Source: Polyrhizophydium stewartii (lineage: Eukaryota > Chytridiomycota > Chytridiomycetes > Rhizophydiales). From it: DNA of 12,714 nucleotides. Numbering within the stretch: the first letter of the stretch is position 1; the number at the start of each line of letters is the position of its first letter. The DNA lies in assembly GCA_027604665.1 (NCBI GenBank), contig JADGIZ010000500.1, forward strand, positions 1 to 12,714, read 5' to 3'. Made by a program: the position numbers and the translations under genes. The notes beneath the pieces were generated by a model. The model ran no database searches. It had not been told where the DNA came from and was given only the letters and a program-made list of their open reading frames with translations. Positions 1-7,555 of the stretch are shown here, piece after piece.

Positions 1-199
1 CCCCAGCCCCATGCGCAGCCCCAGCACGACCCCGTGCGCAGCACCGTGCGCCAGATCCAATGAAGCCCGGCCCAATGGGATCCCGCCAGCGCATGGCAGC
101 GGCCAAGCTGCGCCGGTTTCCGGGGGCGGGGCGACATGGCCGCCTCGCCTCGCCGCCTTGCTCGCATCCCGCCCACGCACCCACACACACACCACCGCA
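1..199 (+). promoter_or_regulatory. Promoter and 5' leader of the PRA1-family gene
   Basis: This stretch precedes the ATG at 200. It holds two CCAAT boxes (57-61 and 72-76) about 15 bp apart, a GC box of the GGGGGCGGGG type at 122-131, and a CA-rich leader at about 176-199 that runs into the start codon. A CA-rich, G-poor leader also precedes the start of the secreted repeat protein, which supports reading this as 5' UTR. No TATA box is visible. Open frames across it are not convincing as genes. Confidence 0.45.
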
Positions 200-1347
200 A
201 TGTCGTCCATCCTGCCAACCACGGCGACAGGCGCCGACTTTGCGGCCGGCGCCAGCGGGCTCACGTCGATTGCCAACCGCTTCGGGTCGTATGTGCGGCT
301 GGGTGCGTCGCCGCCCCGTGCGCCGGAGCGAGGCGGCCAGCTGGTGCCGACAGTCCCCGCCGCCGGTGGCTTGCGCTGACCCGACCCCGCCCGGCGTGCC
401 GCTGCACCATGCCGCCGCTGCCGCTGCGGCCGCTGCGGCCGGCATGCAGACCCGCAGGCGTGGGAGAGCGTCCGCGAGGAGTCGCGCAAGCGGCTCGAGG
501 GCCTTCGGTCGTGGGGCGAGTTCTTCGACATAAGCCGCTTCGGGCTGCCTCGGTCGCTTGCTGGTGCGCCTCCTGCCTCTCGCCCCCTCCACCGCTGCGA
601 GCGGCACACCGCACCCAGCCTGCTGAGACGACCCGCATCGCTGCTGCTGCTGCTGCTGCCGTCGCCGGCGTCTGCCGCGCAGTGTTCACGCAGCGGCTGT
701 CGTTCAACCTCAAGCACTTCCAGAACAACTATCTCCTCATCACCTTCTTTGTCGTGGCCTTCTTCCTCATCACGCAGCCGTTCCTGCTCATCTCGCTCGT
801 CTTCTTTGCTGGTATGCAGAGTCCGCTCGCTCGCTCGCATGCATGCGATGCCCGCATGCAGCTGCGGCCCGGTCCGAGCTGAGTGCGGGCCGATAGCACG
901 CCGTCGCTGACCCACCGACGCTCGCGCACGCAATGCCAGTCGGGTTCAAGTGGATCTCGTCGCTGCCTGCCAACGAGCCGACGACGATTGCCGGCGGTGA
1001 GAGACGACGCCCGGTGCACTCGAGAGCCAGCGCGCACAAGCGCGGTGGCAGTGAGCACAGACCGCGCGGACAGGCGCTGGTCGTGGGAAGGCGGGGGGAA
1101 GGTGATGGGCAGATGTGCGTTGCAGATGCGGATGCTGACGAGCGATTGGTGCGTGCCGTGGCCAGCCAAGTTCTCGCAGATGCAGCTGTGGGGAGCCTAT
1201 GCGGCCATCTCGCTGCTGATCCTGTTCTTCACGGGGATCCAGGCGACCATCTTTTGGGTCGTGGTGGTGTGCGCCGCCGTCGTGTGCGCGCACGCGGGGT
1301 GCATCGACAAGCCCGTCGAAGCCGAGTTTGGCGAGGAGGAGGTGTGA
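200..1347 (+). CDS. PRA1 family protein (prenylated Rab acceptor, Yip3-like)
   Basis: The model has five exons: 200-302, 450-563, 683-811, 940-996 and 1166-1347. All junctions are GT-AG and the phases agree, giving 194 residues, within the usual PRA1 size. PRA1/Yip3 proteins are small ER-Golgi membrane proteins that bind prenylated Rab GTPases and help their membrane recruitment. The N-terminal cytosolic part carries the family signature around SWGEFFDISRF, followed by LPRSLAVFTQRL and the NLKHFQNNY segment. Two paired hydrophobic blocks follow (YLLITFFVVAFFLI with QPFLLISLVFF, then LWGAYAAISLLILFF with a Val-rich stretch), which is the expected four-segment topology. The tail is short and acidic (EFGEEEV). 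The start at 200 gives the complete N-terminus and follows a CA-rich leader. Exon 1 ends in phase 1, which selects the acceptor at 449. The gene converges on the secreted repeat protein. The family call is firm; exact splice sites are inferred. Confidence 0.85.
640..660 (+). repeat. GCT trinucleotide run in PRA1 intron 2
   Basis: Six GCT units followed by GCC lie just before the inferred acceptor at 681-682. A related GCC/GCT-rich run sits near the end of intron 1 (about 408-440). Both look like simple-sequence drift in the pyrimidine-rich 3' parts of introns. The run reads as poly-Ala or poly-Leu in false open frames. Confidence 0.6.
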
Positions 1348-1617
1348 CGATTGGCGGGGGAGTGGGGCTGAGTAAACAGGCGCATGCATGTGCGAGGTGG
1401 CCGTCTGTCTTTTGCGGCGGTTCTCTGTAATCCGGCCCCGCTGTTGATGGCCCGGACGACGAGCGAGATGCATTCCACGCTGCATCGGGCCTTCGCAAGT
1501 CGCCAGCATCATGCGGCCACAACGCCAATCGGGTCAGATGATGTTCATTCAACAAATGCCGACTGCGTGTGTGTGCATCTGTGCATGGGCACTGCACCAC
1601 ACCGCATCGCAGCGCAA
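1348..1617. other. Convergent intergenic region between PRA1 and the secreted repeat gene
   Basis: This 270 bp lies between two 3' ends. I see no coding exon and no tRNA. It contains a small nested inverted repeat at 1449-1491: an inner GATGCA/TGCATC stem with an 8-nt loop, and an outer GGCCC/GGGCC pair. This could fold at an mRNA 3' end. No clear AATAAA signal is present. Confidence 0.4.
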
Positions 1618-2319
1618 TCACCAGCCGTACGGCAGCTTGCCATAGTCGTCCTCCTTGCGGCCGTCCTTGCCATAGTCGTCGGACTTGCGGGCGTCCTTGC
1701 CATGGCCGTTCTCCTTGTGTCCGTCCTTGCCATAGTCGTCCTCCTTGTGTCCGTCCTTGCCATAGTCGTCGGACTTGCGACCGTCCTTGCCATAGTCGTC
1801 GGACTTGCGTCCGTCCTTGCGGTAGTCGTCGGACTTGCGGCCGTCCTTGCGGTAGTCGTCGTCCTCGCGGCCGTCCTTGCCATAGTCGTCGTCCTTGCGA
1901 CCATCCTTGCCATAGTCGCCCATGGCATAGTCGCGCGAGTAGTCGTCCGACTTGGAGTATCCCGACCAGCCGTCATACGAGGCATACGACTTGGTCGAGT
2001 ATTCGCCGCTCGAGTAGTCGTCCCACTTGCGGCCATCCTTGCCGTTGTCGTCGGACCTGTCGCCCTTCTTGCCCTCCTTGCCGTGGCGGCCGTCCTTGAT
2101 GATGCAGCTGCGACCGTCCTCCCAGCCGTAGGGCTTGCCGTCGGTTCCCCACTCAGGCTTCTCGATTCGCTTCTTGCACCACGGGAAGCCGCCGTATCCA
2201 TAGTCGTCGTTGCCGCGGTCGTACGACTCGATGTCGCGGCCGTCGCGGCGACCCGATGGCGCGGCAGCGACGAGCGCAAGCGAGGCGGCGGCGAGCGTGG
2301 CGGCGGTGGCGAGATGCAT
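1618..2319 (-). CDS. Secreted protein with a CBM10-like module and nine decapeptide repeats
   Basis: This is a single exon of 233 residues. Residues 1-20 form a clear signal peptide (MHLATAATLAAASLALVAAA, probable cleavage before APS or PSG). Residues 44-73 hold the only two cysteines, Cys48 and Cys72, in a GFPWC...YGWEDGRSCI arrangement. This resembles the GWGWE(D/N)xxSCI core of CBM10 carbohydrate-binding modules and the related fungal dockerins. The match is to the C-terminal half of the motif, so the call is tentative. From residue 134 to 223 there are nine 10-residue units close to DDYGKDGRKS, then a partial unit that ends in LPYGW. An outlying unit lies at 90-99. The repeat is very hydrophilic, with balanced Asp and Lys/Arg plus Gly and Tyr, and is probably disordered. 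The start is supported by the signal peptide and by an A/C-rich leader (2320-2357). Function is unknown; wall or polysaccharide binding, or a hydrophilin-like role, is possible. Confidence 0.75.
   Translation of the reverse strand: MHLATAATLAAASLALVAAAPSGRRDGRDIESYDRGNDDYGYGGFPWCKKRIEKPEWGTDGKPYGWEDGRSCIIKDGRHGKEGKKGDRSDDNGKDGRKWDDYSSGEYSTKSYASYDGWSGYSKSDDYSRDYAMGDYGKDGRKDDDYGKDGREDDDYRKDGRKSDDYRKDGRKSDDYGKDGRKSDDYGKDGHKEDDYGKDGHKENGHGKDARKSDDYGKDGRKEDDYGKLPYGW
1651..1920 (-). repeat. 30-bp tandem repeat, nine units, coding
   Basis: Nine direct units of exactly 30 bp encode the decapeptide repeat; a tenth partial unit extends to about 1621. Units differ by point changes (GGT or CGG for the fourth codon, AGT/GAG at the last) and one unit is diverged (NGHGKDARKS). 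Because 30 is divisible by 3 and the unit contains no stop codon in several frames, long false open frames appear on both strands. This is a minisatellite likely to vary in copy number between strains. Confidence 0.9.
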
Positions 2320-2682
2320 TGCTGGCGTGTTTGTGCGAATGATGGTGTGCTGGCGAGTGAGAGCGCTGGCTTGAGTTGTGTGGCGGGCGGGCGGCATCTG
2401 GGCTTTTGAATGCCGGCGGGGCTGATGTGCAGGCCGTGAGATGCAGGCGGTTGTGGTGCATCGCCGCCTGCTGCTCCGCCGCGGCGTGCTTGCTTGTCTG
2501 CCTGCCAGATGGTGCCTGAATGTGACGACACCGACAGCCACGGTGCTGTCCCGATGCTCGCCGCCGCACTGATGGGACTTGGCGTGCGATCCATGAGACC
2601 TGAACAAGCAAGCGTAGCCTCGAGCGGACAAAGACAATATCAGTGAGTTGACGAGGAATGCCTTTCATTGTCCTCCAAAAGT
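2320..2682 (-). promoter_or_regulatory. Upstream region of the secreted repeat gene
   Basis: This 363 bp lies between the start of the repeat-protein gene and the 3' end of the CUE gene, both on the minus strand. It should hold the 3' UTR of the latter and the promoter of the former. An A/C-rich, G-poor leader occupies about 2320-2357. I see no TATA box, no CCAAT box and no convincing exon; the open frames across it have no recognisable protein character. Confidence 0.35.
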
Positions 2683-3828
2683 TCACAGCAGCGACGGTGT
2701 TTGCGCAGCTGGCTTGGGCGTCTGCTCTGAGCTGGCCCGAGACGGTTGGATATCAGGAAAACTGAGCGCAGGCTGCTCCGCCTGCGTTGCGCTTCTTGGC
2801 GCGGCAATCGCGGCCGGTTGGCCTGCTGAATGCAGCTGGTAGTTGGGCCGGTCTTGGGCGATGGCGGATTAGCGGCCGAAGCAGAGCGTGCACGCCTCAA
2901 GGTGCAGATCTTACTCAGTGGCGGCTCGCCCGCATCGAGGAACTCCTCGAAGCCGTCGCCGGCAATGATGGCGTCGGGTGCCTCATCGCCGTGCTTTGGG
3001 AGGTTGGTGTATGGCGCGCTGCGGCGCGATGGCTCGCCGCTCGTGGCTTGGCGGAACGACGACTGCACCTTGTCAAAGAGACCCATGATGGTCTTCTTGG
3101 CAGACTCGCCCAGCTGCGAGGCCCCCTGGATGAACTTGCCACCAAGGTCTTCGCCAGCGCCCTCGTCGCTGCTAGTGTCGCTCAGATGTTGCCTGGCCAT
3201 GGCGGCTGCTGTTGGGTGGCGGATCTCAGCATGCAACGGCCTCAGCGGAGGCATTCCAGCCGCGATACGACCCACCCTGGCTCTGCTGCTCTTCTTCTTG
3301 CAGGCGGCGGGCGAGCTCCTCGTCCTCCATCTGCTGGGCAAGCTCCCGGGCGAGCTGCTCGTCGGACTTGAGCTGCGTGCGGTGGCCACGGGACGGAAGG
3401 GGGTGGGAGCACGGGTCAGGTCCCGCCACCAAAGGTTGGATCCGACTGCCGCAGCGACAACACCTGTTGCGGCAGCGCGGCCAGCGGCGCGGCCCCGGCG
3501 GACTGGCCCGCAGGCCCGCCCTCCGCAATGAGCTGAGTCGCACGTGGCTGCTGTTGCTGGGCTGCCTGCGTACCCTGCGCAGCAGGGTCGGACATCTCCA
3601 GGAGGAGGTTGGCCGTTGCGTCGACATCGCGGCCGTTGGACTCGAAGATGGCCTCGACGACTTCGGCGTCGATGTTGGGGAACATGGCCTTGAGGCTCTG
3701 AGTCCCATGCGCGGACAGCCATCCGTCAGCGCGCGGTAAGGCGGCGGTCTCGCCAGGGGTGGCGGCCGCGAAGGTCGGCCGACGGCAGCCAAGGGTTCGG
3801 GTTGTCGCCTCACCTCGATGCCCGACAT
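2683..3828 (-). CDS. CUE-domain ubiquitin-binding protein (Cue5-like)
   Basis: The model has five exons: 3814-3828, 3464-3697, 3276-3372, 2915-3208 and 2683-2825. Phases agree throughout and give 260 residues. The CUE domain is at about residues 5-43, with the MFP motif (Met10-Pro12) and the di-leucine stretch near residues 36-38 that contact ubiquitin in this family. Residues 84-112 form the charged helix LKSDEQLARELAQQMEDEE and onward, typical of fungal Cue5 relatives. An amphipathic segment at 140-167 (GKFIQG...GLFDKV) follows. Cue5 proteins link ubiquitinated cargo to Atg8 in selective autophagy. A possible Atg8-interacting motif is YTNL (182-185), but this is weak. The tail from about residue 215 is Pro/Ala/Gln-rich. 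The start has an optimal ACC before ATG, and exon 1 is only five codons. The acceptors of introns 3 and 4 are tandem CAGCAG sites, so the protein may vary by one residue at each. Intron 3 and the last exon are the least certain parts. Confidence 0.8.
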
Positions 3829-4005
3829 GGTCGCGTTGCCGTGGATCGGGCAAGAGCGGGAGGAGGCTTGCGGCCGCACGAGGATGCCAGGCGGTCACCG
3901 GCCGGCCAGATCTCGCACCTCTCCCCAACACCACGCACCGGTACACGCATCCCGCGCCGCCGCGGTGTCGGCGGGCCGCAAGCCGCATGCGGATCTTGGC
4001 CGCAG
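3829..4005. promoter_or_regulatory. Shared divergent promoter region, CUE gene and RabGAP gene
   Basis: Only 177 bp separate the ATG of the CUE gene (minus, 3828) from the first usable in-frame ATG of the TBC gene (plus, 4006). The stretch is GC-rich with no TATA or CCAAT box that I can see. A bidirectional promoter is the simplest reading, unless the TBC gene has an upstream exon; the sequence CCGCAG just before its ATG resembles an acceptor. Confidence 0.4.
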
Positions 4006-5450
4006 ATGCCCACGCGCGCAGCCCGCTCGTCGGCCGGCGGAGCTCGGTTGCGCCGCAGGGGCCGGGCATCCGGCAGCGGCCAGGCGGCCGTGCCCGCTGC
4101 GGGCAGCGCCGAGACCACCGTCGAGCAGCCTGCCCCGGCCCCCTCGCTCGCCGTCGCGGCTCGCCGCAAGAACCTGCCCAAGTCGCACGAGCTGAAGGCG
4201 GCCCTCGCGGCGGGCGACATCGAGGCGCTTCGCACGCTCGGTGTCTCGCACGGCGGCTTCCTGACCCGCTCGTTCCGCCGGCGCTGCTGGCCGCTGCTAC
4301 TGCACGCCGGCGCCAGGCCTCCCGCCAAGCCCAGCACATCTGGTCCGCCCCAGGCGCTGCCCGAGCCGCCCGAGGAGCTCGTTCGACAAGTGTCTCTTGA
4401 CGTCAACCGCTCGTTCGTGCAGTTCGACGACCGGTCGAACGCATCCCGCACGGCGTCGCTGCGTGCGCTGCGGCCAGGCCTCGAGCGCATCCTGCTCGCC
4501 GTCTTCTATGCACACCCATGGTGACTGAGCGCACCGGCGGGCTGCATCTAGGCCCGAAAGACGGACTGACCCACTTGATGTGCATCGGGTTGCAAACACC
4601 CGCCGAGTGCAGGCTGTACTACTACCAGGGCTTCCACGACGTCTGCGCGGTGCTCCAGCTGGTCCTGGGCGAGCGCCTGGCGCGCGCTGCGGCGCCAAAC
4701 CTCGCGCTCATCTGGCTGCGCGACTTCATGGAGCCCAATCTGTCGTCGTCGATGAAGCACGTCGAGTGCATCCACCCAATCTTGCTGCGCGGCGATCCTG
4801 AGCTGTACCGCTTCCTGGCCGCCGCCGCTGACGCAGGCGGGGGCGGCAAGGGCGGCGCCGAGGCGTTCCACACCTGGTTCGCCGTCAGCTGGGTCTTGAC
4901 GTGGCTGAGCCACGACGTGCGCACAATCAACGAGGCCATGCGGCTCATGGATCTGTTCCTGTGCTCGGGTCCGCTGATGCCCGTATACGCCTCGGCTGCC
5001 ATCGTGATCTCGGCACGCGCGAAGCTGCTGGGCTTGGATCCGGATGAGCTGGACATGGCTGTCATCCACTCAACCGTGGTCAAGCTGCCGGGGCTGCCAG
5101 GCTTTGACGTCGAGAAGGTTGCAACCCTTGCGCTTGATCTGTATGAGCGCATCCCGCCAGAGACGCTCAACCTGGCCACGCGAGTTGGACAGGACTCGTG
5201 CGTGCTGCGGTATCGGCAGGACTATCTGGCCGTCGAGGATCCCGGGGAGGCGTTTGACGCCGACGCCATCCGAGCCGTGTTCACGAAGCGCTGTGCGGAC
5301 AAGCCAAAGTCGTTCCTTCCGCCCTGGATGCGGCAGAAGCCGTCGCGCCGCACGATAGCGCTTGTGGTCCTTGGAGGAAGCGTGCTGCTCGCGACGGTGC
5401 TCTTGTCGACGCTGCAATCGGGGCTGCTCGTCGACCATTTCTCGCTTTGA
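4006..5450 (+). CDS. TBC-domain RabGAP, TBC1D20/Gyp8 type, with C-terminal membrane anchor
   Basis: The model has two exons, 4006-4520 and 4613-5450, joined in phase 2 to give 450 residues. The product is a GTPase-activating protein; TBC1D20 and yeast Gyp8 act on Rab1/Ypt1 at the ER and early secretory pathway. Residues 1-50 are low-complexity and Arg/Ala-rich. A helical segment (about 54-100) with the SHGGFLTRSFRRRCWPLLL block matches the TBC start. Both catalytic fingers are intact: Arg135 in LDVNRSF and Gln177 in YYYQGFHDV, the latter straddling the splice. RDFMEPNLSSSMKH, FAVSWVLTWLSHD and GPLMPVYASAAIV follow the TBC1D20 pattern in order. A hydrophobic segment at about 419-441 is the expected tail anchor. 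The intron 4521-4612 carries a CTGAC branch-like motif at 4565-4569. The start is the first in-frame Met past the divergent gene; its context is poor and a CCGCAG precedes it, so an upstream exon is possible. The gene converges on ATG4, stops 95 bp apart. Confidence 0.9.
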
Positions 5451-5545
5451 GCTCGGTCGTGCAGACCAATTAACACACGGAACACGAGACTTTATTGATG
5501 GCCGCCAGCGGTCAACCCCGCCCGCGGCCCTGATCGATGGCCCAG

Positions 5546-7444
5546 TCAAAAGTCCTCCTCGGATACAATATCGACGTCGGCGTCGAAGCGCGGCGTGTCC
5601 TCTTCGACCGAGAACAGCGGCGTCTGGCCCTCTGCAAGGCCCGATATGGCCGTGCAAAGCGAGTCGAACTCGCCCGCATCGCGGCAGTAAAACCCAATGA
5701 CCAGAGAAGGATCCATGGATGCGATCGGCAGCAGTCGCACCGTCTCGCAGTGATAGCTGAGCAGATCCTGTGGGTGCGTCAGCGCAAGATTCCCGATGAA
5801 CGGTACGCCGCTCGGGACAACCTACTTCCATCTTGTAGGATGACAGGTCGCGCGGCTCGACGCCTGCGGGCACTCAAGTCAGCAAAAGATGTCTCGATGT
5901 GCGGCAATGTCATACCCCGTCATTTACATGGACGCAAATAATGCGGGTCCAGGTAGATCAGGTTGTCTTGGTCGTTGCCGAGGAAGAAAAGCGACGAGTT
6001 TGGCCGTCCGCTGTTTGTTGCCGGCAGGGTAATTACGTCAGCTCAAACGCACAGCTGAATCATGCCAGCCACGGCTAGCACACACCCCGCGATGCCGACG
6101 CAGTGCGAGATGCCAAAACAATGCTGCGCCGTCGCGTCAGCCGTCAGACGGTGGGGTCTCGCTTCGCGGCTTCAACGCACCTTGATTGCTGGATAGTACA
6201 CCGGGTTCATCGTGTCGACGCCGAGGCGCAGCGGGATCAGCAGCAGGACCGACGTTGGCTTGCCATCCTCGCGGGTCTTGGCGAGCAGTGTGCGGATCTC
6301 ATTCTTGTAGACGACGCCGTCGTTGGCAACGTGCACTCGCATGCTGCTCCACGGATCGTCGTTGACGAGCACTCTGAAATTGCAGCATTGGCGGGGGGGG
6401 TTGTGCTGTCAGGCTTCCGCGGCAGAGAGACACAGGCGCAGATGGGCAGAGACAGAGACGCAGCGCCAGAATGCCCGCAAACTCACCGGAGCACCTGCGA
6501 GATGGTGCTCGGGCCAAACCACTCGCCAATCTCCTTGTCAAACTGCTTGCCGAGAATCGCAATGCGGTGGATCGAGAACGGGCTTGCGTTGACGTCCAGG
6601 AAGCGCGAGACGATCTGGGTGTATGCCAGCCAGCTGCCCTCGCTCTTGTCCGCGATGCGCCAATCTGGCGGCAAGCCGGCCGTCAGCGCACACGAGATTA
6701 ACGACGATGTCGCATGCCAGCAGATGCCTCACCGCGGCCGAGGAGGTGGAACAGCAGCGCGTTGGCGAGCAGCATCTGCCCGCTGCGCAGCATGCACCCC
6801 CACCCGCTGTCGGACGTGAAGCTGCTGGGCTTGATGGGCGGGAAGCCGCGGCGGTAGGTGATCCACAGGCGGCTCTGGAAGTCGTCCAGGAAGTCCGGGT
6901 GGGCAAGGCTCGGGTACGTGCGCGCCAGAAACAGCACCTGGCCGCCGGATCCGCGCGGGCTCGGGTACCTCGCAAACCGCAGCAGCTCCTCGGCCCCGTC
7001 GAGCCGCCGCAGCTTGTCCCGCGCCGTGCGCATCAGGAACGACAGCCCCTCCGAGAAGCGCTGCCACAGCGTGTCGTCGGCCGCCCGGATCGGCGGCTGC
7101 CCCGCCGGCGAGTCCCGCGCGGCCGCAAAGTCGTCTTCCGGGTCGTCGCGGGGCCGCTGCTGCGCCTGCGGGTGCGGGTGCCGCGGGTCAGCTCGCCCGC
7201 ATGCGGCGGCCAGGGTTCGTCATCGCAGACGTCTCGGCGCAGCGGCGTTGCTCCACGCCCGCGGGCGTGCTGCTGCGTGCGAGGGGATGCTCGCAACGCA
7301 CACCCTGCGCTGCAGCGCATGGAACTGTACGTGCGGCGGCGGTCGACCCCGACCGCTGCAGCCGTCGCCGCACCGGCCGCTCACCGGCGCGGGCCCAGAT
7401 GAGCCGCTGCTGTCGCCCATCGTGCGGCCTGAAAGCGTCGTCAC
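5546..7444 (-). CDS. ATG4: Atg4 cysteine protease (Atg8 processing and deconjugation)
   Basis: The model has eight exons: 7385-7444, 6733-7165, 6487-6664, 6181-6373, 6086-6123, 5928-6010, 5826-5863 and 5546-5767. It gives 414 residues with every phase consistent. Atg4 trims the Atg8 C-terminus to expose glycine and later frees Atg8 from phosphatidylethanolamine. The catalytic triad is visible: Cys144 in [13 protein letters not shown], and Asp322 and His324 in LIYLDPH. Other family blocks are [12 protein letters not shown] with [20 protein letters not shown] with [23 protein letters not shown], and [12 protein letters not shown]. The tail is acidic ([12 protein letters not shown]), as in many Atg4 proteins that bind Atg8 through it. 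Residues 1-60 are low-complexity. All seven introns contain CTGAC, usually within 10-40 nt of the acceptor. The start has G at -3; a second Met lies at codon 9. Only 111 bp separate it from the GH30 stop upstream. Exon 1 is the least certain part; the catalytic core is secure. Confidence 0.93.
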
Positions 7445-7555
7445 TGGACCTCTGGCAACCCAGAGCGCAGAAACCGGCGCAGGGCCTGGATATGAGCTTT
7501 ACTTGGAGCGAGGGCTGCAAGCGAGGATGGGCAAGGATCGGCGCAGTGCTCGCCA

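Noticed and set aside
136..882. A 248-residue plus-strand frame at the PRA1 locus
   Set aside because: Only 683-811 is a PRA1 exon in this frame; the rest is intron and promoter reading as Arg/Ala-rich sequence.
1651..1920. CRISPR-like array of about 30-bp repeats
   Set aside because: The units are directly adjacent with no spacers, they encode a regular peptide in frame, and the setting is a spliced eukaryotic genome.
1384..2409. A 341-residue plus-strand frame with a repeating Val/Leu/Ile-rich pattern that looks like many membrane helices
   Set aside because: It is the antisense of the 30-bp coding repeat. The unit has no stop in several frames and its length is a multiple of three, so long frames arise automatically. 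The minus frame has a signal peptide, a cysteine module and a sensible composition.
2640..3722. A single 360-residue minus-strand frame as the whole CUE-gene product
   Set aside because: Only its middle part (about 2915-3208) is coding. The CUE domain and the charged helix lie in other frames and are joined by introns with matching phases.
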